From Thiocapsa imhoffii (lineage in GTDB: Bacteria > Pseudomonadota > Gammaproteobacteria > Chromatiales > Chromatiaceae), in contig NZ_NRSD01000003.1 in NCBI RefSeq assembly GCF_016583985.1, positions 124,001 to 188,000 of the forward strand: a DNA stretch of 64,000 nucleotides, given 5' to 3'. Within the stretch, counting starts at the first letter, position 1; each line of letters opens with the position of its first letter. The notes under the pieces are model-generated. The model was given only the letters and a program-made list of their open reading frames with translations, searched no databases and was not told the origin of the DNA. A program made the translations under genes and the position numbers. Shown here in pieces: positions 51,221 to 61,089 of the stretch.

Positions 51221-54200
51221 TTAGAGTCCGAGTTCCCGCCAACGCGTCTCGATGCGTTTGACCGAGATCGGCACGGCGGTTCCGAGCGACTGGGCAAAGA
51301 GGGAGACCCGCAGCTCCTCGAGCAGCCAGCGCACCTCGTCCAGGCGCGGGTCGTTGCGACCTGCCGCGCGGCTCGCGGCGGCCCGTTCACGCCAGCGCGT
51401 CAGCAGATCCGCCATACTCGCCATCTGCTGACGGTCGCGGCCCGCGGCATGGGTCAGCTTCTCCAGACGGAGTAGCGCCGCCGTCAGGTAACGTGGATAC
51501 TGGGTGAGATGCACGGCCGGAATCTCCTGGAAAAATCCGCGAAAGACCAAGCTGTCGAGCTGTTCACGCACATCCTGAACGCTGGGTTGCCAGGTCATCT
51601 GGGAGCTGCTGGCCAACCGCCCGCGCAACTGGTGATAAGCATCGAGAATGGTCTCAGCGAGGTGCGCCACCTCCCTGGCTTGCTGCTGGAGCTGCCCACG
51701 GCAGGCCTGGAGTCGTGCAGTGAACTCAGCCTGCCGCCGGATCACGGGGCCGGTGTTCAGGAAGGTGCGATCCAGCATCAGTGCCGTGAGCTCATCGAGG
51801 AGATCAAGCGATGCCAGCCGCGTGTCGCCCGCTGGTGCCGGGGCTAGGACGGGCCAGCGGGTTGTGGTGGGAGCCTTGGCATATTGGAGTCGCAGCCGTG
51901 CCAGATCGGGCAAGGTCTGGCGCAGGACCCGGGCTTGCGCATCCAGCGCCAGGGCGAACAAGCGACGCACCCCGGCGCGATGGGCGCGCAGGGCGGTGTC
52001 CTCGGCATCCAAGACCCGGATCCCAACACTACGCCCCTCATCGACCACTGCCGGAAACCCCCGCAACTGAATGCCAGCACGTGTCAGCTCGATCTGTTCG
52101 GGAAGATCACCGAAATCCCAGCGCACGAGCCCCGTGCGTTCGGACCAGGGATCCGGCAGATGGGCAAAGCGTTCCAGCCCAAGCGCGCCAAAGCGCTGGC
52201 GGAGACGGTCCGGATCCTCATCGACGGCTAACACCCGCCCGCTCTCGTCGACCAACCGCACCTTCATGCGTAGATGCGGCGGCACCGATGTCGGATCCCA
52301 GTCGTCCTCGGCAATCCGCACCTTCAGATGCTCCCAAACGAGTTCGGACAAGACCTGTGACAGGGGGCGGTCAAGCGGCGCACGACCCGCCGCCCACGCC
52401 GGCGTCAACAGCAACGCCAAGCGCGCGGCTGTTTCCGGAATGGGCACGAGCGCGGTGCGTACGCGCTTCGGCAGACCACGCAACAGCGCCGTGATGCGTG
52501 CCTCGAGCAAACCGGGAATGCCCCAATCCAGCCGTGCGGCGGTCACCTGGTTGATCAGGGGCAAGGGCACCACCAGGGTCAAACCATCCGCCGTCTCGCC
52601 AGGGGTGAAGCGATACTCGAGCGGCAAGGGTGTCGCACCGATCGCGATGCGATCCGGAAAGCGTTCGGCGGTGATCTCATCCGCGGCGTGACGCATCAGA
52701 TCCTCACGCCGTAGATGCAGAATCTTCGGTTGCGTGCGGGTTATCTTGCGCAGCCATTGCTCGAACTGGGGGGCGGAATAGATTCCGCTGGGGATGCGCT
52801 CGGCGTAAAAGGCGAAGAGCACCTCATCGTCGACCAGCAGATCGCGCCGACGTGCCTTGGCTTCGAGCGCCCGCACCGACGCGATCAGCTCCTGATTGTG
52901 TCGCCAGAAAGGCGCGCGGGTCTTGAAATCACCTTCGACCAAGGCAAAGCGAATGAAGATCTCACGCGCCTCGGCAGGCCGCAGCGGACCAAAATTGACC
53001 CGCCGCTTCGCCACCAGGGTCAGGCCGAACAGGGTCACCTTCTCGTAGGCCGCGACCTGTCCGGATTTCGCTTGCCAATGCGGCTCGAAATAGCTGCGCT
53101 GCAACAGGTGTCGCCCAGCCATTTCGATCCAGGCCGGCTGAACGCGTGCCGCAATGCGCCCATAGGCCCGGGTTGTCTCCACCCGTTCGGCCACCAGGAT
53201 CCATTTCGGGGAGGATTTGAAGAGGACGGAACTCGGATGGATGCGAAAGCGCGTATTGCGTGCGCCGAGATACTCGTGATGCCCCTCGAGCGCACCGAGA
53301 TGGCTCAGCAGTCCGCTCAACAAGGCCCGATGGATCTGTTCCTCGGTGCCCGCGGAGACGTTCTCCTTGAACCCCATCTCGAGCAACTGCTCACGCAGTT
53401 GGCTGTGGACGTCATGCCATTCCTGAACCCGCGTGTGAGAGAGGAAGTGGCGTTGACAGCGCAGCCGGAACTGATTGCGCGACAAGACCTTGCGCTCGCC
53501 TTCAAGAAACCGCCAAAGATTGAGGAAGGTGAGGAAGTCCGAATCTGGATGCGCGAAGGTAGCATGGATCTGATCGGCGCCCGAGCGCTGCTCATGGGGT
53601 CGTTCGCGGGGATCCTGTACGCTCAAGGCCGCCGCGATGATCAGCATCTCGGCCAGGCACTGCTGATCGATGGCAGCGAGCAGCATGCGAGCGATGCGCG
53701 GGTCGACCGGCAAGCGGGCGAGACGCCGACCGAGTTCGGTTAAGTCCCCCTGATCATCGATGGCGCCCAGCTCCTCGAGCGTCCGTTCACCGTCGCGCAC
53801 GAGTCGGGGATCAGGTGGGTCGATGAAGGGAAACCGGTCGATCGCGCCGAACCCGAGCATCTTCATGCGGAGGATCACCGCCGCGAGGTTGGTGCGTTGG
53901 ATCTCGGGTTCCGTGTATGGCCGCCGTGCCGCGAAGTTGTCCTCACTGTAGAGCCGAATGCACACCCCTGGCGCAATTCGCCCACAGCGTCCCTTGCGTT
54001 GCTCGGCCGAAGCCTGGGAAACCCGCTCCACGGGCAGACGCTGCACCCCGCGCCGGTGGCTGTAGCGACTGATGCGCGCGAAACCCGGATCGATCACATG
54101 ATGAATCCCCGGAACCGTCAGCGAGGTCTCGGCAACATTGGTGGCGAGGACCACGCGCCGAGTGCCATGGGCTTGGAAGATCCTTGCCTGCTCGCGCGGC

Positions 54201-55330
54201 CCTTGACGCGCATAGAGCGGAAGGATCTCGGTCGCCGGGGGATGATGTTTGCGCAGGGTTTCGGCCGTTTCGCGGATTTCGCGCTCACCCGAGAGAAAAA
54301 CGAGCACATCCCCGCGCCCGCTCCGGGATAATTCCTCGACCGCCTCGGAGATCGCCTGTTGCATCGCCTCGTCGCGCTCACCGACCGACTCCTCCGCCGG
54401 GGGTCGATAGTGCACCTCGACCGGATAAGTACGACCCGAGATCTCGAGCACAGGCACGGGGGCAACGCCGGGCGTTGCGAAATGCGTGACGAAGCGGGCG
54501 GGATCAATGGTCGCCGAGGTGACGATGAGCTTCAGATCAGGCCGCCGCGGCAGCAGACCCTTCAGATAGCCAAGGAGGAAATCGATGTTCAGACTGCGTT
54601 CGTGGGCTTCGTCGATGATCAGGGTATCGTATTCGCTCAGCAATCGGTCGCGCTGGATCTCAGCGAGCAGGATCCCATCGGTCATCAGCTTGATCGCTGT
54701 CTCCGGTCGCACCCGATCGTGAAACCGGATCTTGTCGCCGACCAGCCCGCCCCGCGTCACGCCCAATTCCTGCGCAATGCGGGCGGAGAGGCTGCGCGCC
54801 GCGATCCGCCGGGGCTGGGTATGACCGATACGCCCCGCCAGACCGCGTCCGAGCTCCAGACAGAGCTTGGGTAATTGCGTCGACTTTCCCGATCCCGTCT
54901 CGCCACAGAGGACGACCACTTGATGCGCTGAAATCGCCGCGGCGATTTCAGCGCGACGCAGACTGACCGGGAGTTCTGGCGGATAGCGGAACACCGCGGG
55001 CACCGCGGCGCGGCGGCGTTCACGAATGGCCTGTGAGGCGTACAGATGCTGCCACACCCCCTCCAGGCCGCGCGCGACCGGCTCCCCAGCCGTTGCGCGC
55101 CGCCGCAGCGCACGGACGCGACGACGCAGCCGCTCACGATCCTGAGTCAGACAGGCGTCGAGTTCGAGGTCGGTTGGAAACAGGAGTTCGTTCAAGAAAA
55201 ACGTGGCAACTGGAAATTGTGGGGTGCGTGTGGATGGCCTGGCGACAGACCAGCCGTGACGCCCGGCATGATGATGCAAATCGTCCTCTGCGGACAGGAT
55301 AACAAGTCCCACGCACCCAGGATCGAACAC
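51221..55330 (-). CDS. hrpA: ATP-dependent RNA helicase HrpA
   Basis: The open frame is 1369 codons. The helicase core has GETGSGKSTQLPKLCLELGRG (Walker A, about residue 143), IIDEAHERSLNIDFLLGYLK (DEAH), VTSATID, and FLSGEREIRE, followed by LATNVAETSLTVPGI. The long C-terminal region of HrpA (DUF3418-type) is present. The first 45 residues do not look native and the real start is unclear: a GTG at 55330, a TTG at 55195 or another codon between. HrpA rescues stalled ribosomes in E. coli. Confidence 0.92.
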   Translation of the reverse strand: MFDPGCVGLVILSAEDDLHHHAGRHGWSVARPSTRTPQFPVATFFLNELLFPTDLELDACLTQDRERLRRRVRALRRRATAGEPVARGLEGVWQHLYASQAIRERRRAAVPAVFRYPPELPVSLRRAEIAAAISAHQVVVLCGETGSGKSTQLPKLCLELGRGLAGRIGHTQPRRIAARSLSARIAQELGVTRGGLVGDKIRFHDRVRPETAIKLMTDGILLAEIQRDRLLSEYDTLIIDEAHERSLNIDFLLGYLKGLLPRRPDLKLIVTSATIDPARFVTHFATPGVAPVPVLEISGRTYPVEVHYRPPAEESVGERDEAMQQAISEAVEELSRSGRGDVLVFLSGEREIRETAETLRKHHPPATEILPLYARQGPREQARIFQAHGTRRVVLATNVAETSLTVPGIHHVIDPGFARISRYSHRRGVQRLPVERVSQASAEQRKGRCGRIAPGVCIRLYSEDNFAARRPYTEPEIQRTNLAAVILRMKMLGFGAIDRFPFIDPPDPRLVRDGERTLEELGAIDDQGDLTELGRRLARLPVDPRIARMLLAAIDQQCLAEMLIIAAALSVQDPRERPHEQRSGADQIHATFAHPDSDFLTFLNLWRFLEGERKVLSRNQFRLRCQRHFLSHTRVQEWHDVHSQLREQLLEMGFKENVSAGTEEQIHRALLSGLLSHLGALEGHHEYLGARNTRFRIHPSSVLFKSSPKWILVAERVETTRAYGRIAARVQPAWIEMAGRHLLQRSYFEPHWQAKSGQVAAYEKVTLFGLTLVAKRRVNFGPLRPAEAREIFIRFALVEGDFKTRAPFWRHNQELIASVRALEAKARRRDLLVDDEVLFAFYAERIPSGIYSAPQFEQWLRKITRTQPKILHLRREDLMRHAADEITAERFPDRIAIGATPLPLEYRFTPGETADGLTLVVPLPLINQVTAARLDWGIPGLLEARITALLRGLPKRVRTALVPIPETAARLALLLTPAWAAGRAPLDRPLSQVLSELVWEHLKVRIAEDDWDPTSVPPHLRMKVRLVDESGRVLAVDEDPDRLRQRFGALGLERFAHLPDPWSERTGLVRWDFGDLPEQIELTRAGIQLRGFPAVVDEGRSVGIRVLDAEDTALRAHRAGVRRLFALALDAQARVLRQTLPDLARLRLQYAKAPTTTRWPVLAPAPAGDTRLASLDLLDELTALMLDRTFLNTGPVIRRQAEFTARLQACRGQLQQQAREVAHLAETILDAYHQLRGRLASSSQMTWQPSVQDVREQLDSLVFRGFFQEIPAVHLTQYPRYLTAALLRLEKLTHAAGRDRQQMASMADLLTRWRERAAASRAAGRNDPRLDEVRWLLEELRVSLFAQSLGTAVPISVKRIETRWRELGL

Positions 55331-55412
55331 GCGCCCTGCCGCCGGGACGCACGCCTCTCAGTGACGAGGAGGATGCCGACCCCGAGACCCATGCAGGCGT
55401 GTGCACCGCCCG

Positions 55413-57431
55413 TTAGGTTCCAGTCGCGTCTGGTCCGCTGAAATCATAATCCATTTCAGGACTCGGGGGCTGCACGAAGGGACCCTGCAACAGATCAGCG
55501 CCCGCCCGACACAGCCGCGCAATGGTCTCGGGCGCCTCGATCCCGGTCGCGATCACGATGAAACCGGAGGATTTCACGCCGCGGATGAGCGCAGCAAGTG
55601 CCTCGGCGGGCAGCGAGTGGACCGTCTCGCGCTGCAGTCTGACGAAGGTCACCGGTGCCCGGGTCAGGACCTCGCCCGCCTCGTCACTGGCATCCAAGCC
55701 ATTGAGGCACACCCGAATGCCGAGACGCGCCAAGCACGTCACCCGTTCGTGCAACAGATCAGGCGCATGGGCGACCTCATCGATTTGAAATTGCAGCACG
55801 GGACGCAGGCGAAACAACTCACGTCGATTGATTTCATCGCGCACCTGTTCGAGCCAGGTCGCACGCGTCAGACTGGCGAGGGATTGGTGGATGAACAACT
55901 GCACCGGCGTCCCGGCGCGATGATGACTCATGAGGACCTCGAGCCCCTGCGTGAGCACCCAGTGATCGATCGATTCCTGCAGCCCGGAGGCCCGCGCGAC
56001 CGGGGTGAAGAGAGCCGGTGGCAAGAGTTCACCGTCACTGACCACCAGCCGTGGAGAGACTTCATAGCGTGCCCGCGACGCTTGCATCAGCGTGACCATG
56101 GGCTCGAACAGGAGCTGGAGTTGCTCGGCCCGCAGCGCCGCGCGGACCGGCTCAACGGCATCGGTCGCGGCTGGGGTCGAGGTCTGCTGGGGATATCCGA
56201 TGGGATCTTTCGCACCGGCGGCAAGCGCCGCCAGCGCGGCCTTGCCAGCACGAGAGGCCAGGGTGAATGCATCCCCTCCGCTTGCACACAGCGGGCACCA
56301 ACCGATCCCGATCTCGGTCTCCGGCATGGCACGATGGAGCGCCTCGGCCAGCGCCGCGCCGGCGGCGGCGCACGCCTCGGCATCAGGGCGGCGCAGCAAC
56401 ACACCGAGTGAGTGCTCGCCCAAGCGCGCCACCCAGTCAGGCCGCAGGATGCGCTCGGCGAGCAGGACAGCGAGACGAGGCAGATCCGGGCTCGTCCCCG
56501 CCAGCGCGAAGGCGAACAAGGCCCGCTGTGCGGGATCGGCCCCGTCCTGCCCGATCAATCGGCCAAGCCGCTCGAGGAGGCGTTCGCGACTTGGCAAGCC
56601 GGTCAGCGCATCGATCAGGGCCCGCCCATGCTGACGGCGCGCCCGTTCCCGCACCCGGGCGAGTCGCTGCGTAACGCAGGCTACCAAGCGATCAGGCGGA
56701 ACGGGTTTGGCGAGGAAGTCATCACCGCCGACCCGCAGCGCGGCCAGTTGTTGCTCGGTGTCCAACTCAGCGGAGAGGAAGACGATCGGGAGATCGGCAA
56801 AACGATCCTGATCGCGGATGATGCGGGTCAACTCGATCCCGGATGCGCCGGGCATATGCAGATCCATCAGCACCAGGTCCGGCTCGAAGCGGGCGAGCGC
56901 ATCGAGCACGCCGAGCGGATCGATGACCCGTTCGGTCAGGATGCCAACACCTTCGAGAACACGTGCCGCGAAGAGCGCGGCAACCGGCTGATCATCAACC
57001 ACGAGCACCCGGTCCGCGCGTGCGCCCGGCTCACCAATCAGGGTCAGGATGCGTTCAACGATGTGCTCGGGCGTGAGCGGCAGCTCGAGACAGGCGCTGG
57101 CACCAGCGCGCATGGCCGCCAGCCGGGGGGCGATCTCCCCGCCCTGCGCGAGGCAGACGAAGGGGATCGGTGGCGTCCCCTCGCGACGATATGCCGCGAC
57201 GAGGTCGGCAAGTCGGCGTGGATCCGAGAGTCCCCGCGCATCGATCAAGAGCAACCGCGGCGGCGGCTGGCCATCACCCAGCCTGAACTGCTCAGGTGTC
57301 TCGGCGATCCCAAGCGGGAGCGCCCGGTCCCGCAGCACGCTCGCGAGCTGCGCGCTCAGCGCACGATCCTGGGTCAGGAGATGAATGGCATAGGAAGGGT
57401 TGCGCTCGAGGCTGATCGCAAGCGGGTCCAC
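55413..57431 (-). CDS. REC-REC-GGDEF-EAL response regulator with degenerate cyclic-di-GMP domains
   Basis: A 672-residue protein; GGAGGA precedes the GTG start. The first receiver-like domain (about 14-135) lacks the usual acidic pocket. The second (141-255) is intact, with Asp145/Asp146, phospho-acceptor Asp190 in LVLMDLHMPG and Lys242. A GGDEF-like domain (about 275-430) has GEHSL where GGDEF belongs. The EAL-like domain (about 440-660) has FEPMV near its start but a Tyr-Glu-Val in place of Glu-Ala-Leu, and lacks the DDFG motif. It should neither make nor cleave cyclic-di-GMP and may instead bind it or signal through protein contacts, as FimX does. Confidence 0.82.
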   Translation of the reverse strand: MDPLAISLERNPSYAIHLLTQDRALSAQLASVLRDRALPLGIAETPEQFRLGDGQPPPRLLLIDARGLSDPRRLADLVAAYRREGTPPIPFVCLAQGGEIAPRLAAMRAGASACLELPLTPEHIVERILTLIGEPGARADRVLVVDDQPVAALFAARVLEGVGILTERVIDPLGVLDALARFEPDLVLMDLHMPGASGIELTRIIRDQDRFADLPIVFLSAELDTEQQLAALRVGGDDFLAKPVPPDRLVACVTQRLARVRERARRQHGRALIDALTGLPSRERLLERLGRLIGQDGADPAQRALFAFALAGTSPDLPRLAVLLAERILRPDWVARLGEHSLGVLLRRPDAEACAAAGAALAEALHRAMPETEIGIGWCPLCASGGDAFTLASRAGKAALAALAAGAKDPIGYPQQTSTPAATDAVEPVRAALRAEQLQLLFEPMVTLMQASRARYEVSPRLVVSDGELLPPALFTPVARASGLQESIDHWVLTQGLEVLMSHHRAGTPVQLFIHQSLASLTRATWLEQVRDEINRRELFRLRPVLQFQIDEVAHAPDLLHERVTCLARLGIRVCLNGLDASDEAGEVLTRAPVTFVRLQRETVHSLPAEALAALIRGVKSSGFIVIATGIEAPETIARLCRAGADLLQGPFVQPPSPEMDYDFSGPDATGT

Positions 57432-57553
57432 GGCAGTCCTCCAAGATGGACCAGTCTGGGAGCGCGCGACAGTGAGTGGGTTCCGCGCCAGCCGACCGGA
57501 AGTTGGGAGGACTCAATTGAACACATTTCGTTTTCTTCGTGCAAGTCCGTTGT

Positions 57554-57573
57554 CGGCCGCCCACCGGCGGCCG
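57554..57573. terminator. Possible terminator hairpin of sppA
   Basis: CGGCCGCC (57554-57561), CACC, GGCGGCCG (57566-57573), directly after the sppA stop codon on the minus strand. The stem is strong, but no T-tract follows, so it could also serve as a 3' stabiliser. Confidence 0.4.
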
Positions 57574-58578
57574 TCACCGCAGAGTCACTGGCCCCACACC
57601 CAGGAACACGTCCAGGACACCCGCCGCGAAACTGGCACCCAACCGCCGTGAGAAGGACTCGAACAGATCCCGTTTCTTCGTGTAGTCGACGATCTTCTCG
57701 GCGCCGATCAGATCGCGCGCGACCGAACTGGTGCTTCCAAGCCCGTCAACGAGGCCCAGTGCCACCGACTCTTGCCCGCTCCAGAACAGACCACTGAAGA
57801 TCGCCTCATCATCCGTCAAGCGCTCGCCGCGTCCCGCCTTGACCTCGGCGATGAACTGCTCATGGAGATCGTCCAGTACGGTTTGGATGAAGGCCTGTTG
57901 CTCCGGCGGGAAGGGCGAGAAGGGATCCAGGATGCCCTTGTTCGCGCCGGCGGTCAGCAGACGCCGCTCGACGCCCAGCTCCTTCAGCACCTCCTCGAAG
58001 CCAAAGCTCCCGATGCGCACACCAATCGAGCCAACCAGACTCGCCTTATCGGCATAGATGGCATCCGCGGCCACGGCCACATAGTAACCACCTGACGCAC
58101 AGAGATCCGTGGCCACGGCATAGACCGGAAGGTCCTGATCGTGCTCCTCGCGATAGTTCGCCTTCAGACGTTTGATCTCGTCGTTGATGTAGCCCGCCTG
58201 CACTGGACTGCCACCGGGACTATTGATGCGCAGGACGATCCCCTCGACCCCATCGGCCTCGAAGGCCTCGCGCAGGGCCGCGATGACGCGATCCGCGCTC
58301 GCGTCCGCTTCCGGTGCGATCACCCCGTCGATCTTGATGACCGCGGTATGGGCCTCGCCCGAGGATAGGCGATCGAATAGATCCCGCGAATTCGCCATCA
58401 CCAACAACGCGATCAGGTAGGCCAACAGTAGGAATTTGAACAGGATGCCCCAGCGCCGGCCGCGTCTTTGATCACGCAGGTGATCCAGTGCCAACTGATT
58501 GATCAGGGCTCGTTCCCAGTCAGGGGAATCGGGCGCGGGCATGGGGTCGCGACGACGCGTCCAGAATGTCCACTTCAT
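57574..58578 (-). CDS. sppA: Signal peptide peptidase SppA (S49 family, 36K type)
   Basis: A 334-residue protein. A membrane helix (about 45-62) precedes the protease domain. INSPGGSPVQAG forms the oxyanion region, S162 in CASGGYYVA is the nucleophile, and K214 in AGANKGILDPF lies 52 residues later, matching the Ser/Lys dyad spacing of Bacillus SppA. It degrades released signal peptides at the membrane. It is the short one-domain form. The gene lies 154 bp after the HAD gene on the same strand. Confidence 0.92.
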   Translation of the reverse strand: MKWTFWTRRRDPMPAPDSPDWERALINQLALDHLRDQRRGRRWGILFKFLLLAYLIALLVMANSRDLFDRLSSGEAHTAVIKIDGVIAPEADASADRVIAALREAFEADGVEGIVLRINSPGGSPVQAGYINDEIKRLKANYREEHDQDLPVYAVATDLCASGGYYVAVAADAIYADKASLVGSIGVRIGSFGFEEVLKELGVERRLLTAGANKGILDPFSPFPPEQQAFIQTVLDDLHEQFIAEVKAGRGERLTDDEAIFSGLFWSGQESVALGLVDGLGSTSSVARDLIGAEKIVDYTKKRDLFESFSRRLGASFAAGVLDVFLGVGPVTLR

Positions 58579-58732
58579 GGTTTACTCCGGCATGAGAATG
58601 CTGATTCGATCGATTCGGATGGCCCGTCCAGAGCGGTGCTGCCCGCCGCGGTGGACCAACGCTCGCACCCAACATGGATGCGCACGACCGCGCTTGCGAG
58701 GGGATGAGCCGCGACAGGAGACTGGAACCGTA

Positions 58733-59413
58733 TCACCGCGGCGACGCGTCCGCCCCCATGAGCGCAACCTGATCGAGCCAGTCGGGCAAGACCCTGAGGT
58801 CATCCAGGCAGGCGAGTGGACCCTGCGCCATGAGTCGGGCAACCGGATGCACCCCATAGGAGACGGCCAGCGCCTTGGTCCGCGCGCTCATGGCCATTTG
58901 CAGGTCGTATTCGGTGTCACCGATCATCAGGGTGGCCGCAGCCGCGGCCCCGAGTTCATCCATTAATTCGAGCAACATTTGGGGATGCGGTTTCGACCGT
59001 GTCTCATCGGCACAACGCGTGGCCTGAAACAGCGGGCCAAGCCCGGTTTCAGCCAGGGCTTGCGCGAGACCATGACGTCCCTTGCCCGTCGCAACCGCCA
59101 GCCGGTAACCGCGCGCCGCAAGCGTCTCGAGCGTTTCGCGAGCACCGGGGAAGAGCGCCGCGGGCGTGGCATCGACCTCGAGGAAATAGCGTCGGTAACC
59201 CGTCTCCAAGGCACCACGGGTTGCGGCATCACCCCGCGGCAGCAGACGCAGGATCGCCTCCTCCAGACCCAGGCCGATGACCTGCCGGGCGACTTCGCGC
59301 GCGGGTGGGCTCAAACCGAGATCCCGAAAGGCTGCCTGCAAACAATTGACAATCCGTGCCTCAGAATCCATCAGGGTTCCATCCCAGTCGAAAACGATCA
59401 AGTCGAAGGTCAC
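58733..59413 (-). CDS. HAD family phosphatase, phosphoglycolate-phosphatase-like
   Basis: A 226-residue protein. The catalytic motif is FDWDGTLMD (nucleophile Asp9, acid Asp11), then VATGKGRHGL (motif II), the motif III lysine in SKPHP and the motif IV acids in IGDTEYDL. The cap is the small helical type of HAD-IA enzymes. Genes of this type next to rluC are often annotated gph-like. The start overlaps the rluC stop (ATGA). The substrate is not certain. Confidence 0.88.
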   Translation of the reverse strand: MTFDLIVFDWDGTLMDSEARIVNCLQAAFRDLGLSPPAREVARQVIGLGLEEAILRLLPRGDAATRGALETGYRRYFLEVDATPAALFPGARETLETLAARGYRLAVATGKGRHGLAQALAETGLGPLFQATRCADETRSKPHPQMLLELMDELGAAAAATLMIGDTEYDLQMAMSARTKALAVSYGVHPVARLMAQGPLACLDDLRVLPDWLDQVALMGADASPR

Positions 59414-60498
59414 GTCGAGGGCTCCAGGCGCGTGAGGAAGACCGCGAGTTCCGCGGGAAGCGGCGCACTCAGCCGATAGGATCGAGGCGGGTCACCGAGC
59501 GTCCATCCGAGTCCCGCGGCATGCAGAAACAGGCGTCCCAGACCCAGCGCTTTCAAGCGGCGGTTCGCCTCCTCGTCACCGTACTTGGGGTCACCCGCGA
59601 GTGGCGTGCCAAGGGATGCCGCATGGACGCGAATCTGATGCGTCCGCCCCGTGACCAGTTCGGCCTCGACCAGGGTCAGCGTCATGGACTCAACCACATA
59701 GCGGGCCTGCACGCGAAACAGGGTCCGGGCCGCCCGCCCCTGCTCGTGATCAACCCGTACGATCCGCTCGCCCCCATGCAGGACATTCTTCACCAGTGGC
59801 GCATCCACGATCATCTTGTCCCGGCCCGGATCGCCGACCATGAGCGCGCGATAGCGCTTGTCCATGCGGCCCTCGCGCATCAGGGCATGGAGTTGGCGCA
59901 AGGTGCCGCGGCGTTTGCTGATCATCAGACAGCCCGAGGTCTCGCGGTCCAGGCGATGCACCAGTTCCAGGGCATCGCCCGGGCGCAGCGCACGCAGCGA
60001 CTCGATCACGCCAAAGCTCAGACCGCTCCCACCATGCACCGCCAATCCGGCCGGTTTGTCGAGGACCAGCAACTGCTCGTCTTCGTGGAGAATCGCCTCG
60101 CTGAGCCAGGCCAGACGCGCGCTGGGGATCCGGCCTGGATCCGCCACCTGGGGCGCACGCAGCGGCGGCACGCGGACGAGATCGCCCGCCTGGACCCGAT
60201 GGCTCGCCTTGATACGGCCTTTGTTGACACGGACCTCGCCGCGACGCAGCACCCGGTAGAGATGGCTGCGCGGGACCCCCTTGAGGTGGCGGAGGAGAAA
60301 GTTGTCGATCCGCTGCCCGTTCGCCTCCGCATCAACACGCAGGATGCGCACGCCGGCATCGGATGACGCGCTTTGAGCGGCTCGGCGATCGGGTGCTGGC
60401 GTCAGCGCGGCGGCGGGGCGCGCCCGCTCGCGCTGGCGCACCTTAGCCCGCGAGGCGGTGCTCCGATCGGATTTGGAGCGGCGAGGTCTTGATGTCAC
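59410..60498 (-). CDS. rluC: 23S rRNA pseudouridine synthase RluC
   Basis: A 362-residue protein with a GTG start. About 48 basic, low-complexity residues precede the usual RluC start region. An S4 RNA-binding domain (RIDNFLLRHLKGVPRSHLYRVLRRGEVRVN) is followed by the catalytic HRLDRETSG (Asp nucleophile) and RTHQIRVHAASLGTPLAGDPKYG. It modifies U955, U2504 and U2580 in E. coli 23S rRNA. Its divergence from rne matches the E. coli arrangement. Confidence 0.92.
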   Translation of the reverse strand: MTSRPRRSKSDRSTASRAKVRQRERARPAAALTPAPDRRAAQSASSDAGVRILRVDAEANGQRIDNFLLRHLKGVPRSHLYRVLRRGEVRVNKGRIKASHRVQAGDLVRVPPLRAPQVADPGRIPSARLAWLSEAILHEDEQLLVLDKPAGLAVHGGSGLSFGVIESLRALRPGDALELVHRLDRETSGCLMISKRRGTLRQLHALMREGRMDKRYRALMVGDPGRDKMIVDAPLVKNVLHGGERIVRVDHEQGRAARTLFRVQARYVVESMTLTLVEAELVTGRTHQIRVHAASLGTPLAGDPKYGDEEANRRLKALGLGRLFLHAAGLGWTLGDPPRSYRLSAPLPAELAVFLTRLEPST

Positions 60499-60527
60499 GT
60501 GGTGTGGTTCCGCCTTGAAGGGCTCAA

Positions 60528-60557
60528 TTGCTGCTAAATCGTCTTTACTGATATGAT
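60528..60557 (+). promoter_or_regulatory. Candidate sigma-70 promoter of rne
   Basis: TTGCTG (60528-60533), 18 bases, TATGAT (60552-60557), in a locally AT-rich patch between rluC and rne. Transcription from about 60564 would give a leader of roughly 525 nt before the rne ATG. No gene was recognised in 60499-61089. Confidence 0.55.
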
Positions 60558-60879
60558 CGGAGGCTTGCGCACACCCACGGATTACGAGATTTATCCCGGA
60601 TCGGTGAGTGCAGCGAGGGAGTCAGGTCAAGGATACGCCGCGAACGATCAAGCCGATTCCTGGCCGATGGATCACACCCTGACTTCCGCATCCGGCATCC
60701 GATGTCCAAGCAGCTCGATGATGGACGTTCACAGGGTGTCGCGGACTCGTTCAATCGAGTGACCGCGCATTCTACACCTCGCGAACGCATTTCGCCCTGC
60801 CTGAGCGAGGACCGCGCAGCCGGTGCTGCCCTCAACGTTCCGATGATCGACCCGTCGTGACGACGAGCCGACTTGGGGC

Positions 60880-60903
60880 GAGCGGCCCCGCGCGGGGCCG
60901 CTC
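60880..60903 (+). repeat. Perfect 24-bp palindrome in the rne leader
   Basis: GAGCGGCCCC (60880-60889), GCGC, GGGGCCGCTC (60894-60903). As RNA this is a very stable 10-bp stem with a four-base loop. No T-tract follows, so read-through into rne is expected. E. coli rne has leader hairpins through which RNase E limits its own mRNA; this could be an analogous element. Confidence 0.6.
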
Positions 60904-61089
60904 GTCAATGACTCACATACAGCGCGCGCGCTCCTGCTGGCCGGGCGAGACCGTCTCCTTGGACCCTGCCCCTGTTGCTCGGAATGACTCCGACGACAAG
61001 AGGCCGAGTCCCTCACGGTGTTGCACCAGGCGGCGTCGCCACAAGCAGCCCCCGCACCGGGGAGCGCGCCGCAGTGCGGAACACAATCT

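Noticed and set aside
60545-60835. Minus-strand frame of 96 codons in the rluC-rne gap
   Set aside because: It overlaps the promoter and leader of rne and shows no recognisable product.
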